Part shown: positions 7,025-15,886 of the stretch, in pieces
Layout of the letters: every line of letters begins with the position of its first letter
Numbering within the stretch: position 1 is the stretch's first letter
Assembly: GCF_009909155.2 (NCBI RefSeq)
Contig: NZ_JAAAPM020000031.1
Span: forward strand, 1-41,511
DNA from: Flavobacterium undicola
Lineage (GTDB): Bacteria > Bacteroidota > Bacteroidia > Flavobacteriales > Flavobacteriaceae
Length of the DNA: 41,511 bases
Direction of reading: 5' to 3'
Notes under the pieces: model-generated
Databases searched by the model: none
The model's input: only the letters and a program-made list of their open reading frames with translations
Told to the model about the DNA's origin: nothing
Made by a program: the position numbers and the translations under genes

Positions 7025-8481
7025 TAGGTAGTTGTTTTTTTATTAGGTATAAATTTCTGTAGTAGTTTTTGTAGTGGAGCCAATACAACATCCATGTTGA
7101 TTAAACCAATGTCGTTTGTAGCTCTATAAGTTAATAATATGGCAAGAGGCGTAAGGATAAATGAAGACATCCAGGCTCCTAAGAAAGGCGTCATTCCGTT
7201 TTCTTGCGCAAATCTTTTTCCAAAAGTATTTATAAAGTGAAAGGTAATAAATATTAATACGGCAAAGATTATGGGTAATCCAAGTCCTCCTTTTCTAATA
7301 ATTGCGCCCAGTGGTGCTCCAATAAAAAACATCATAAAACAGGCAAATGCAATTACAAACTTATCATAGAAAGCGAGTAAGTGATTGTTGATGTTTTTTT
7401 GTTTGGCTTGCAAATTGGTTCTGCTTCCGTCAATACTATAACCAATACTGCTAAGATTGCTGCTGGCTGTTTTTAAAATTTCTGACTTCTTTTTGTTGTC
7501 ATATAAAGACAGAATATCAGCAGGAAGTGTTTTTCTTTTTCGAACCAGTTCTTTATCGGCCAAATCATTAAAGGTTTTGTTTTCGATAATGGTTCTTAAA
7601 CTAATGTTCTCGGAATAGGAAGCTACTTCAGTCTTGAAATTTTTGTTTAATGAATCTAAGGTATAATTCAATTCATTTACCGTTAACATCGTATTGGTAT
7701 TGTCTACTTTTTCATTGTCTACATCTACTTTGTTTAGATAGGATAAATCTATATTTATAGTGTATTTTTTAAACGAACTTTTAGCAAAAGGGATTTTGTT
7801 TCGGTCGGAATAATTTTTAGGAGTAATGTCTTCGTAGTAATTTCCGTCATTCAATACCATCTGTAGCACGCTCGAATTTTCGCTACTAATTAGTTCTCCT
7901 TTTTTAGCTTTTATGACTGTTTTACTGCCATCGCCGTTAACTGATTTTTTATGAATGGTAATTCCGGTTAGTTTATTACCATTTTCCCCTGACTTTTTAT
8001 TGACTTTGATGTTGTAGTAGCCTACATCGCTAAACTGACCTTCGGTGATTGCCATGGCAGGCTTCAATTGGGCAATGTTTTTTCTGAAATTTATAAACTT
8101 ATATTCGGCAAAAGGAATTACATTATTGGCAAAAAAGAAAGCCACAATACTCAATATTACAATAAATAGGGTGAGGCTTCTCATGGCTCTTTGTAAAGAG
8201 ATTCCAGAGGATTTCATTGCTGCAAATTCATAGTTTTCAGCCAGATTTCCAAAGGTCATAATCGAGGAAAGCAGAATAGATAACGGCAATACCAATGGAA
8301 TAATTCTTGGCATTGAAAACAGTAAGAATTTAATAACTAATCCAACATCTAAATCTTTTCCGGCGAGTTCAGCTATAAATAGCCAAATGGTTTGAAGGAT
8401 GAATATAAAAAACAAGATTACAAATACCGTAGTAAATGTAATCAGGAATGTTTTTAATAAGTATTTGTCAAGGATTTTCAC
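7024..8481 (-). CDS. LptF/LptG (YjgP/YjgQ) family lipopolysaccharide export permease
   Basis: A 485-residue inner-membrane permease subunit of the LPS export ABC transporter. It has the family layout: an N-terminal membrane pair (about 10-75), a helix near 100, a long periplasmic beta-jellyroll region (about 130-370), and C-terminal membrane helices ending around 460. Family signatures include PRIIPLVLPLSILLSS and the late MFFIGAPLGAIIRKGGLGLP segment. The periplasmic part is longer than in E. coli LptF/G, as is common in Bacteroidota. The start is GTG at 8479-8481. It follows lolA by 8 bp and overlaps ribB by one base, so lolA, this gene and ribB are likely co-transcribed; LolA and Lpt both serve the outer membrane. 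Confidence 0.92.
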   Translation of the reverse strand: MKILDKYLLKTFLITFTTVFVILFFIFILQTIWLFIAELAGKDLDVGLVIKFLLFSMPRIIPLVLPLSILLSSIMTFGNLAENYEFAAMKSSGISLQRAMRSLTLFIVILSIVAFFFANNVIPFAEYKFINFRKNIAQLKPAMAITEGQFSDVGYYNIKVNKKSGENGNKLTGITIHKKSVNGDGSKTVIKAKKGELISSENSSVLQMVLNDGNYYEDITPKNYSDRNKIPFAKSSFKKYTINIDLSYLNKVDVDNEKVDNTNTMLTVNELNYTLDSLNKNFKTEVASYSENISLRTIIENKTFNDLADKELVRKRKTLPADILSLYDNKKKSEILKTASSNLSSIGYSIDGSRTNLQAKQKNINNHLLAFYDKFVIAFACFMMFFIGAPLGAIIRKGGLGLPIIFAVLIFITFHFINTFGKRFAQENGMTPFLGAWMSSFILTPLAILLTYRATNDIGLINMDVVLAPLQKLLQKFIPNKKTTT

Positions 8482-8489
8482 GAAATGAA

Positions 8490-9131
8490 TTAATCTAATT
8501 TATTGATGTAGTAATTTGGATATTTGCTAGCTACAAAGGTAAATTGATTTTTTGACAAAGGCTGATTGGTTTTAAAAGAATTAACGGTTAAAGTTGTTTT
8601 TGTTCCTTTTTTACCTGTTTCTATTAAGTTGTAGATGTGTTTGGTTTGTACATCAATACCCAACAGGATTTCTTTTCTTTGATCTTTACTGCTTGTTGGA
8701 ATCAATTTCACATATTGAATTTTTCGACCTTTTACATTTTGTAAAATATCCATGGAATACCTGTAACCGCTGTTAAAGAAAGTCAGCATTTTAGAAGGAG
8801 TAACGGCATTGTCATCTTTCTCATTTACTGTTGAAATATTTACTTCTTCGTCTTCAGGAACAATAGTGTAGGTTTTTCTTCCATCAAAAATCTTAGTCAT
8901 TCCCATAAAATTCAATACGTATTGATTGTTTTTTAAGGTAACATTTCCTTTGCTGTCTTGGTTGATGTTTTCTTTACTATTGTTTAGTGAATATTTAAAA
9001 TCGATTACAATATTATCATAACTTTTCACTTTAGCGGTAACTTGGTCTAAAAGGCTTTTTGCTTGTTTGTCCTGTGCTTGTACAGAAAAACAAATTAGTA
9101 AGATAAATGTAATTTGGATAAACTTTTTCAT
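8490..9131 (-). CDS. lolA: LolA-like outer-membrane lipoprotein carrier protein
   Basis: A periplasmic lipoprotein chaperone of the LolA/LolB fold, about 213 residues. I chose the ATG at 9129-9131 because it opens a clean signal peptide (MKKFIQITFILLICFSVQAQ) and lies 4 bp after the ftsK stop; upstream in-frame ATGs at 9152 and 9176 fall inside ftsK and would bury the signal. The mature part shows alternating strands (FDGRKTYTIVPEDEEVNI, MLTFFNSGYRYSM) as in LolA-type beta barrels. Its job is to carry lipoproteins from the inner membrane to the outer membrane. Neighbours are an LPS export permease and FtsK. Confidence 0.88.
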   Translation of the reverse strand: MKKFIQITFILLICFSVQAQDKQAKSLLDQVTAKVKSYDNIVIDFKYSLNNSKENINQDSKGNVTLKNNQYVLNFMGMTKIFDGRKTYTIVPEDEEVNISTVNEKDDNAVTPSKMLTFFNSGYRYSMDILQNVKGRKIQYVKLIPTSSKDQRKEILLGIDVQTKHIYNLIETGKKGTKTTLTVNSFKTNQPLSKNQFTFVASKYPNYYINKLD

Positions 9132-9135
9132 TGTA

Positions 9136-11583
9136 TTAATTATTTTCTTCATTATTAAAAAATTGATCAAGAGCATGCATGTCTAGAATGTTTACGCTGC
9201 GGGCTTTGCTTCCTTCAAAAGGACCGACAATTCCTGCGGCTTCTAATTGATCAATTAATCGGCCGGCTCTATTGTAACCTAATTTTAGTTTTCGCTGTAA
9301 CAAAGAGGCCGAACCTTGTTGCGCATTTACTATAATTTCTGCAGCTTCTCTAAACAATGTATCTCTGTCGGAGATATCAATATCAAGATTGATGCCATTT
9401 TCCTCTCCCACATATTCTGGAAGCAGATAAGCAGTTGCATAGGCTTTTTGTGAACCAATAAAATCAGTAATTTTTTCTACTTCGGGAGTATCGATAAAAG
9501 CACATTGTACACGTACTACATCATTTCCGTTTGTATATAATAAATCTCCTCGACCTATTAATTGGTCAGCTCCTTGAGTATCTAAAATGGTTCTGGAATC
9601 AATTTTAGAAGTTACTCTAAAGGCAATTCTAGCTGGGAAATTGGCTTTGATTAAACCAGTAATTACGTTTACCGAAGGTCTTTGGGTAGCAATAATTAAG
9701 TGAATACCAATAGCACGAGCTAACTGAGCCAAACGAGCAATAGGAACTTCGACTTCTTTTCCGGCAGTCATAATCAAGTCGGCAAATTCGTCGACTACTA
9801 ATATGATGTAAGGCAAAAATCGGTGTCCATTTTCAGGATTTAATTTTCGAGATTTGAATTTGTCATTGTATTCTTTGATGTTTCGAACCATTGCATCTTT
9901 TAATAAGGTGTAACGGTTGTCCATCTCTACACAAAGCGAGTTTAAAGTATTGACTACTTTAGCATTATCAGTGATAATAGCGTCTTCGGTGTCTGGTAAT
10001 TTGGCTAAATAATGTCTTTCTATTTTATTGAAAAGCGTAAGCTCTACTTTTTTAGGGTCAACCAAAACAAATTTTACTTCGGCTGGATGCTTTTTGTACA
10101 AAAGAGAAGTTAAAACGGCATTCAATCCAACCGATTTTCCCTGTCCTGTAGCACCAGCCATCAAAAGGTGAGGCATTTTTGCCAAATCGACAACAAAAGT
10201 TTCGTTAGAAATGGTTTTTCCAAGAGCGATTGGCAATTCCATTTCTGCTTCTTGAAATTTAGCCGAACCAATAACCGATTTCATCGAAACCATAGTAGGA
10301 TTCTTGTTTGGAACTTCAATACCAATGGTTCCTTTTCCGGGAATAGGAGCGATGATACGAATTCCAAGTGCCGAAAGTGAAAGCGCAATATCGTCTTCTA
10401 AACTTTTAATTTTAGAAATTCGGATTCCGGCTTCGGGTACAATCTCATATAAAGTTACCGAAGGACCTACGGTTGCTTTAATTTGGGCAATTTCAATTTT
10501 ATAATTACGAAGTGTATCTACAATTCGGTTTTTATTTTCTTCTAATTCTTCTTGGTTGATGGTAATTCCGCCCGTTGAATATTCTTTTAATAAATCAATC
10601 GTTGGGAATTTATAATTGGATAAGTCTAATGTTGGATCGAATAATCCAAAATCAGAAACCAATCTAGCAGCCAGGTTTTCTTCAATTACTTCTTCTTCAG
10701 GAGCGGTTTCAATTACGAAATCTTCATTGGCTACAGCCATGGCAACTGCTACATTTTTTTCAATAGCAAATGGTTTTGAAAGAGGATTTAAATCAATTTC
10801 AGATGAATTGCTAATGGTAGGTTTTAATGCTTCTTTATTAATTTCGAATTGAGAAGCTTTAAATTCAGGGATTATTTCTTTTACAGGTTCAGGTTCTTGT
10901 TCCGTTATCGCAAATTCTTCTAAGTTGTAAGCGCTATCGGTTTTTTGAGAAAAAATAGTGTTGGTATCTGAGATAATTTCTTTTTTGCTGTTTTCAAAAA
11001 AGGATTGAACTTTTTCAGGAGTTAATCTTAGTTTGAAAATAACATAAATGAGGATGCCAAATAGTAACAACAATAAAGTACCCGTTTTTCCAATGTAGTC
11101 TTGTAGAAAAATATTTAATTCGTAGCCAATTGTTCCGCCTAATTCAGGTAATGAAGTGGCAAAAAAGCCAAATAATACCGATACATTAATCATAACAAAC
11201 AAATCCCAAAACCAGATGTTTTTTAGTTTTCGGCTTGAAATGCCTAATATTAAAAAGATTCCGGTTAAGAATAATAAGCGCACGAATAGGAAAGAAGCCA
11301 GTCCGAAGCCTTTATAAACAATTATATTGGCCAGGAAAGCACCAAACTTTCCCAGCCAATTTTTTACAGTTTCTGTTCTGTCAGCTAATTCTAAAACAGC
11401 ACTTTGATCTTCTTGTCCATAAACATAGAAAGAAACAAAAGCAACTAATAAAGCAATAGAAAATAAGATGAGTAGACAGCCTAAAATTGTTTTATGCTGT
11501 TTAGATATTTCCCATGATTTGAAAACTTTAGGATTAGAATTGTCTTTCGGGTCTAAAGATTCTTTTTTTGTTGTTTTTGCCAT
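9136..11583 (-). CDS. ftsK: FtsK/SpoIIIE-type DNA translocase
   Basis: An 815-residue cell-division DNA translocase. The N-terminal 185 residues contain about four to five membrane helices (31-55, 85-115, 123-150, 165-185). An acidic linker (about 190-310) follows. Then come the alpha/beta motor with Walker A AGATGQGKS at 476-484 and Walker B ILVVDEFAD at 594-602, the ATQRPSVNVITGLIKAN segment, and a C-terminal gamma winged-helix domain (residues about 745-800: LLQRKLKLGYNRAGRLIDQL) that reads polar DNA motifs. It couples chromosome dimer resolution to septation. It starts the run ftsK, lolA, LptF/G, ribB. Confidence 0.97.
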   Translation of the reverse strand: MAKTTKKESLDPKDNSNPKVFKSWEISKQHKTILGCLLILFSIALLVAFVSFYVYGQEDQSAVLELADRTETVKNWLGKFGAFLANIIVYKGFGLASFLFVRLLFLTGIFLILGISSRKLKNIWFWDLFVMINVSVLFGFFATSLPELGGTIGYELNIFLQDYIGKTGTLLLLLFGILIYVIFKLRLTPEKVQSFFENSKKEIISDTNTIFSQKTDSAYNLEEFAITEQEPEPVKEIIPEFKASQFEINKEALKPTISNSSEIDLNPLSKPFAIEKNVAVAMAVANEDFVIETAPEEEVIEENLAARLVSDFGLFDPTLDLSNYKFPTIDLLKEYSTGGITINQEELEENKNRIVDTLRNYKIEIAQIKATVGPSVTLYEIVPEAGIRISKIKSLEDDIALSLSALGIRIIAPIPGKGTIGIEVPNKNPTMVSMKSVIGSAKFQEAEMELPIALGKTISNETFVVDLAKMPHLLMAGATGQGKSVGLNAVLTSLLYKKHPAEVKFVLVDPKKVELTLFNKIERHYLAKLPDTEDAIITDNAKVVNTLNSLCVEMDNRYTLLKDAMVRNIKEYNDKFKSRKLNPENGHRFLPYIILVVDEFADLIMTAGKEVEVPIARLAQLARAIGIHLIIATQRPSVNVITGLIKANFPARIAFRVTSKIDSRTILDTQGADQLIGRGDLLYTNGNDVVRVQCAFIDTPEVEKITDFIGSQKAYATAYLLPEYVGEENGINLDIDISDRDTLFREAAEIIVNAQQGSASLLQRKLKLGYNRAGRLIDQLEAAGIVGPFEGSKARSVNILDMHALDQFFNNEENN

Positions 11584-11603
11584 TCTATAGTGTAACTAAA
11601 TCT

Positions 11604-11978
11604 CTAAATAAAGTGAGGTACGTATATGATTAAACCAATAATTATTGCTGTAATTGCTGCAAAAAATACAGATCCGGCAGCAATATCTTTTATAAAACCA
11701 ATTCTTTCATGGTAATCCGGATGAATAAAATCGGCTACTTTTTCTATTGCTGTATTCAGTCCTTCAATACTTAATACTAAACCAATAGCAAAAGTTTGAA
11801 AAAGCCATTCAGTAGGAGTAATTCCTATTACAAACCCAGTAATGGTTAAAATAACTCCAAGAGAAGTTTGAACCATTACACTGTGTTCAGTAGTAATTAG
11901 TTTTATAGCTCCTTTTAAAGCGAAGCCAACACTTTTAAATCTTCCGGTAACAAAGGTATTGTCTTTTTGAAATGCCAT
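11604..11978 (-). CDS. dgkA: diacylglycerol/undecaprenol kinase family protein
   Basis: A 124-residue integral-membrane kinase with three hydrophobic segments (about 33-52, 58-78, 98-122). The family signature is present: EGLNTAIEKVADFIHPDYHE at about 72-91, then the KDIAAGSVFFAA membrane segment. Small DgkA-like proteins phosphorylate diacylglycerol or, in many non-proteobacteria, undecaprenol; which substrate applies here cannot be decided. It lies 10 bp downstream of tpx and 20 bp upstream of ftsK, suggesting read-through transcription. Confidence 0.92.
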   Translation of the reverse strand: MAFQKDNTFVTGRFKSVGFALKGAIKLITTEHSVMVQTSLGVILTITGFVIGITPTEWLFQTFAIGLVLSIEGLNTAIEKVADFIHPDYHERIGFIKDIAAGSVFFAAITAIIIGLIIYVPHFI

Positions 11979-11988
11979 TAAGTAGAGA

Positions 11989-12486
11989 TTAAAGTACCGC
12001 TAATGCAGCATCGTAATTAGGTTCGTTTGCAATTTCAGCAACTTGTTCCGTATGTAAAATTGTTCCGTCAGCGTCAGCAACAATTAATACTCTCGAATGC
12101 AATCCAGCTAAAGGACCATCAACGATTTCTAATCCGTTTGTTTTTCCGAAGCTTCCTTCTTGAAAGTCTGATAAGTTAACTACATTTTCGATTCCTTCAG
12201 CTCCACAAAAACGTTTTTGAGCAAATGGTAAATCTCTTGAGATACATAAAACAGCAGTGTTATCTAATTTGGCAGCAGCCTCATTGAATTTTCTTACTGA
12301 TGTAGCACAAGTTCCAGTATCAATACTAGGGAAAATATTTAAAACTAATTTCTTTCCACTAAAATCGCTTAGAGAAGCAACAGAAAGATCGTTTTTTACT
12401 AATTTAAAATCGGCAAGTTTTGAACCTACTTTTGGTAATTCTCCTGCAGTGTTTATTGGATTTCCTCCTAATGTTATTGAAGCCAT
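11989..12486 (-). CDS. tpx: thiol peroxidase Tpx (atypical 2-Cys peroxiredoxin)
   Basis: A 165-residue periplasm- or cytoplasm-type lipid-hydroperoxide peroxidase. The peroxidatic Cys60 lies in SIDTGTCATSVRKFN and the resolving Cys94 in KRFCGAEGIENV, the same positions (within one) as in E. coli Tpx. No signal peptide is visible, so it is cytoplasmic. The thioredoxin encoded about 0.5 kb upstream is a plausible reductant. A TACTTTTG -7-like box precedes the start at 12509-12516 on the minus strand. Confidence 0.96.
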   Translation of the reverse strand: MASITLGGNPINTAGELPKVGSKLADFKLVKNDLSVASLSDFSGKKLVLNIFPSIDTGTCATSVRKFNEAAAKLDNTAVLCISRDLPFAQKRFCGAEGIENVVNLSDFQEGSFGKTNGLEIVDGPLAGLHSRVLIVADADGTILHTEQVAEIANEPNYDAALAVL

Positions 12487-12508
12487 AATTAATTTATTTA
12501 ATGAGGTT

Positions 12509-12516
12509 CAAAAGTA
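12509..12516 (-). promoter_or_regulatory. putative -7 box of tpx (TACTTTTG)
   Basis: On the minus strand TACTTTTG matches TAnnTTTG and lies 22 bp before the tpx ATG. No clear -33 element is visible. Confidence 0.45.
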
Positions 12517-12611
12517 TGAAAATTATTTAAGAATTAGGATTTCTAATTTAAGATTTTAAATCCTTGGAGGAATCATTTTTAAAGTAATGTTTATATGAGG
12601 AATAGGAATAA

Positions 12612-12645
12612 ATGCAAAAAAAATGCAACTGTTTGAGATGCATTT
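12612..12645 (-). terminator. terminator after the redox cluster
   Basis: On the minus strand AATGCA, an 11-base loop and TGCATT are followed by a T run, 28 bp past the stop of the 85-residue gene. Confidence 0.6.
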
Positions 12646-12672
12646 AATGGCACTTTTTAATAGAAAAAAGTC

Positions 12673-12930
12673 TTATTTGTCGATAGAACCCAAAACTCTT
12701 TTCATAAAAGTATTGAGTGCTTCTTTTTTATCAGTTCCGTTTTGGACTAATTTATGGACTTCCAGTGCGCCGTACATATTCGAAATTAACTCGCCAATAA
12801 CATCTAATTCTTCATCTTTAAGAGAAGAAATCTCAGTCATTGCTTCCAGTACTTCAATAGTTTCGATGATGTAATCCTGGTCATTTTCTTCGATAAACTG
12901 AGTCAGTTGTTTTATTACGGGTAGTTTCAT
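12673..12930 (-). CDS. small conserved acidic protein (DUF6952-like)
   Basis: An 85-residue, mostly helical acidic protein (ETIEVLEAMTEISSLKDEEL, then DVIGELISNMYGALEVHKLV). I recall a flavobacterial family of this size sitting beside thioredoxin and peroxiredoxin genes, probably DUF6952, but could not verify the accession. It ends the transcription run peroxiredoxin, thioredoxin, this gene, and is followed by a hairpin terminator. There is no cysteine, so it is not itself a thiol enzyme. A role linked to peroxide defence is inferred only from its place. Confidence 0.7.
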   Translation of the reverse strand: MKLPVIKQLTQFIEENDQDYIIETIEVLEAMTEISSLKDEELDVIGELISNMYGALEVHKLVQNGTDKKEALNTFMKRVLGSIDK

Positions 12931-12971
12931 AAAGTTAGAAGTTGGAGGTTAGAAGTGTTTTACTCGATTTG

Positions 12972-13280
12972 TTATACAATTTCGTTCACTAAATCAATCA
13001 GTACTTCTTGTTTGTTAGTTTGTGTTTCGTTTACCAATTTTCCGTTTACAAAAGTAGCAAAGGTTGGTAAGTTGCTCACATTGGCTAATTTTCTGGACTC
13101 TGGAAAATTTTCAGCGTCAACTAGTGCAAAAGTGATAGATTCATTTTCAGTAGCCAGTTTTTTGAATTTTGGTTTCATAATACGGCAATTGCCACACCAT
13201 GATGCCGAAAATTGAACTACTACTTTTTCGTCTTTTGTTATTAAATCAGCTAGCGTATCTTCGTTTAATTCGATTAACAT
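12972..13280 (-). CDS. thioredoxin-family protein (CGNC active site)
   Basis: About 102 residues with a thioredoxin fold. The active-site motif is SASWCGNCRIMKPKF, Cys29-Gly-Asn-Cys32 instead of the usual CGPC, and the cis-Pro segment is NLPTFATF. I start it at the ATG at 13278-13280; a longer in-frame version to 13322 only adds an Ile/Asp/Glu stretch encoded by the low-complexity CAAT tract. Replacing Pro by Asn in the CxxC changes redox potential in studied thioredoxins, so this is probably a dedicated partner of the adjacent peroxiredoxin. It is 41 bp upstream of the 85-residue gene. Confidence 0.92.
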   Translation of the reverse strand: MLIELNEDTLADLITKDEKVVVQFSASWCGNCRIMKPKFKKLATENESITFALVDAENFPESRKLANVSNLPTFATFVNGKLVNETQTNKQEVLIDLVNEIV

Positions 13281-13284
13281 AGGT

Positions 13285-13480
13285 TTAAAAATTTCAATAT
13301 CAATTTCAATGTCAAAAATCAATTTTTGAATGATGCAATTTCAAGATAAGTTTTTCAACATTGAAATTGTTATTGATTTTTGCGATTGCAATTGAGATTA
13401 TTGTTATTGTTTTTTGGAGTTTTTTTAAATTAATATTCAATGGCAAAGTCAAATTGATTTTTGAAATTGCCATTGATATT
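13285..13480. repeat. CAAT-type low-complexity tract with inverted segments
   Basis: The gap between the peroxiredoxin and thioredoxin genes is filled by degenerate CAATTT/CAATAT/CAATGT units on one arm and ATTGAAATTG/ATTGATTTTTG units on the other, so it can fold on itself. A perfect 9-bp stem CAATGGCAA/TTGCCATTG lies at 13438-13475. The same style of tract occurs at 22582-22653 (coding) and 23396-23440. Confidence 0.65.
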
Positions 13481-13491
13481 GTTTTTGGAAA

Positions 13492-14130
13492 TTAGTTAGC
13501 GCTTAAGTATTGAGCAGTACTGTTTCTGTCAGCAGTCATTGCTTCTTTACCAGCTTCCCAGTTAGCAGGACAAACTTCACCTTTAACTTGAATGTGCGTG
13601 TAAGCATCAACCATACGCAAGTACTCGTTTACGTTACGACCTAATGGCATATCGTTTACACTTTCGTGGAAAATTTTTCCAGTTTCATCAATTAGGTAAG
13701 TAGCTCTAAAAGTTACGTTAGATCCTTCGATGATTACTGAATCAGTTTCTTCACTGTATTCTGTAGAATCGATATCTAAAATTCCTAAAATGTTAGCTAA
13801 GTTTCTGTTAGTATCAGCTAAAAGTGGGTAAGTAACTCCTTCGATTCCACCGTTGTTTTTTGCAGTGTTTAACCAAGCAAAGTGTACTTCGTTAGTATCG
13901 CAAGAAGCACCAATTACAATTGTGTTTCTTTTTTCAAATTCTGGTAAAGCAGCTTGAAAAGCGTGTAATTCAGTTGGACAAACAAAAGTAAAATCTTTTG
14001 GGTACCAAAACAAAAGTACTTTTTTGTTGTTGTTTACTGCTTCTTCAAAGATATTGATTTTTAAATTATCACCCATTTCTGAGATAGCATCTACTGCAAT
14101 ACTTGGGAATTTTTTTCCTACTAATGACAT
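13492..14130 (-). CDS. typical 2-Cys peroxiredoxin (AhpC/Prx1 type)
   Basis: A 212-residue peroxiredoxin that reduces peroxides through Cys51 in DFTFVCPTELHAF and resolving Cys187 in VKGEVCPANWEAG. I chose the ATG at 14128-14130 because the protein then starts MSLVGKKFPSIAV as in the family, and because the upstream in-frame ATG at 14166 would overlap the -7-like box at 14164-14171. It is the promoter-proximal gene of the redox run with the CGNC thioredoxin. The family recycles through thioredoxin or AhpF; here the neighbouring thioredoxin is the likely reductant. Confidence 0.95.
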   Translation of the reverse strand: MSLVGKKFPSIAVDAISEMGDNLKINIFEEAVNNNKKVLLFWYPKDFTFVCPTELHAFQAALPEFEKRNTIVIGASCDTNEVHFAWLNTAKNNGGIEGVTYPLLADTNRNLANILGILDIDSTEYSEETDSVIIEGSNVTFRATYLIDETGKIFHESVNDMPLGRNVNEYLRMVDAYTHIQVKGEVCPANWEAGKEAMTADRNSTAQYLSAN

Positions 14131-14163
14131 ATTATTTGTTTTTAAAGTTATTATTTGTTGCTG

Positions 14164-14171
14164 CAAAAATA
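14164..14171 (-). promoter_or_regulatory. putative -7 box of the peroxiredoxin operon (TATTTTTG)
   Basis: On the minus strand TATTTTTG is a full match to TAnnTTTG, 33 bp upstream of the chosen ATG, which supports the shorter start. Confidence 0.5.
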
Positions 14172-14264
14172 AGCCTAAAAAAGATTTATAAGTAATAGCA
14201 GTTGATTATTAATATTTATTTAATAATAACATTTACTTATAGTAAGCTTGTTTTTGATTTTACA

Positions 14265-15860
14265 TTATTGAATATCAATTGAAACGGGCAGTTTACCCAC
14301 ACATTCCGAATTCGATAAAAATTGATTCGCTGCATTGATTTGAAATTCGCTGAAATCCTGATACACCTCAATAAGCCTTGAAGCCTTAGTTAAATTAGGA
14401 ATTAAAGGCAAGGCATACGGATTTCCAAAAACGTAAACAACGCATTTTTTTGTAGCCAATAATTTTTCTAATAATTCAAAAATTGAATTATCAATTTCAA
14501 ATTTATTCAAAGGTTTTGCCTTTGGAACAAATAACGAAATAATAAGATAATCAAAGGATGCTGCTATTTTTTCGAAAGTTACAAAATCAAAATCCAATAT
14601 CGATTCAATCGCAAATTGAGGACAATGCAATTTGGAATTGATAGTTTTTGAAAAATCATTTTCCGCATTTTTATAGATAGACAATTGTGCTACTTTTTGT
14701 TCTTGATTTGCTTTTTGGATAGTTTCGAAATCAATAGTATCAATCACTTTTGTGATGCTAAATTTGGCAATTTGAGCGTTTAAAGCTGAGGCTTTTTCAA
14801 AATTTAGTTTTGCATTATTTTTTTCTAATTGAAATAAACCTACTTTTTCTTTGCATTTCCAAATTCGATTAAAACTTTCGTCAATGCGCTCCGCAGAAGC
14901 ATTTTCTAAAATGGTTTGAATTCCTTCAGGAACATTTTCGGCAAAACACAATACATCGTTTCCGGCGTTAAAAGCTTCCCATTCCAGTTGGCCTTTAATG
15001 TTGTATAATTTCGAAACACTGTGCATGTTCAAGGCGTCTGAAATCACCAAACCATCATAACCCAATTGTTCTCTTAAAAGCGTTTGGATAATATTTTTAG
15101 ACAAGGTTGCCGAAGTGTCTTTTCCTTCATTCAAAGCCGGAACAGCCAAATGTCCAATCATAATCGAATCGACATCATTTTCGATTCCTTTGATAAATGG
15201 ATACAATTCGTTCGCTAATAATTGTTCCAGATTTTCTTCTAAAATAGGCAATCCTAAATGCGAATCGACATTGGTATTTCCGTGTCCCGGGAAATGTTTC
15301 AAACAGCCTAAAACGCCTGCGTTACTCATTCCACGTAAATATTCGAGCGCAAAATTGGCGACTTTATTTTTGTCTTCGCCAAAAGAGCGATAACCAATAA
15401 CAGGATTGTTTGGATCATTATTGATATCAGCTAAAGGAGCCAAATTATAATGAATTCCCGCCGATTTTAAGTCTAATGCAATTTGTTTTCCAACTTCGTA
15501 AACCAACTCTTTTTGTTCTTCCGGTAAAGCGCCAAGCGTAATAGCATAAGGATATTGCGGTGTTTTTTCGACACGCATTGCTAAACCCCATTCGGCATCA
15601 ATGCTCATTAAAAGAGGAGTGGAAGCGCATTTTTGATAACGGACAATTAATTCTTTTAATCGAAGGTAACTGTCATCGTTAAATTCAATTTTTTTCTTCG
15701 ATTCATAATTCGTTGCAGCACTGGCACGACTGTGAAAAAAAGTCAATCCACCAATATTGTATTTTCTAATTAGTTCTTCGGTTGCTTGGATATTTTCTTC
15801 GCTGTCATTGATAAAAACAGCAGGAAAAAAGAATTGTCCTATTTTTTGTTTTAATGTCAT
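14265..15860 (-). CDS. glycoside hydrolase family 3 protein, NagZ-like beta-N-acetylhexosaminidase
   Basis: A 531-residue GH3 enzyme without a signal peptide. The TIM-barrel part carries the NagZ-type loop KHFPGHGNTNVDSH (188-201) with the Asp-His acid/base dyad (Asp199, His201), which distinguishes N-acetylglucosaminidases from other GH3 enzymes, and the nucleophile Asp275 in VISDALNMHSVSK. A C-terminal alpha/beta sandwich (about 370-531) follows, longer than E. coli NagZ (about 340) but usual in Bacteroidota. The likely substrate is GlcNAc-anhydroMurNAc muropeptides in the cytoplasm, fitting the AmpG-like permease encoded upstream on the same strand. A KilA-N gene lies between the two. Confidence 0.88.
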   Translation of the reverse strand: MTLKQKIGQFFFPAVFINDSEENIQATEELIRKYNIGGLTFFHSRASAATNYESKKKIEFNDDSYLRLKELIVRYQKCASTPLLMSIDAEWGLAMRVEKTPQYPYAITLGALPEEQKELVYEVGKQIALDLKSAGIHYNLAPLADINNDPNNPVIGYRSFGEDKNKVANFALEYLRGMSNAGVLGCLKHFPGHGNTNVDSHLGLPILEENLEQLLANELYPFIKGIENDVDSIMIGHLAVPALNEGKDTSATLSKNIIQTLLREQLGYDGLVISDALNMHSVSKLYNIKGQLEWEAFNAGNDVLCFAENVPEGIQTILENASAERIDESFNRIWKCKEKVGLFQLEKNNAKLNFEKASALNAQIAKFSITKVIDTIDFETIQKANQEQKVAQLSIYKNAENDFSKTINSKLHCPQFAIESILDFDFVTFEKIAASFDYLIISLFVPKAKPLNKFEIDNSIFELLEKLLATKKCVVYVFGNPYALPLIPNLTKASRLIEVYQDFSEFQINAANQFLSNSECVGKLPVSIDIQ

Positions 15861-15886
15861 TATTGAGAATTTAGCATTGGTAAGAT

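Noticed and set aside
9132..9176. Longer N-terminus for the LolA-like protein
   Set aside because: The extra 15 residues overlap ftsK and would place the signal peptide internally.
13281..13322. Longer N-terminus for the thioredoxin
   Set aside because: The added Ile/Asp/Glu residues come from the low-complexity CAAT tract; the family start is at 13280.
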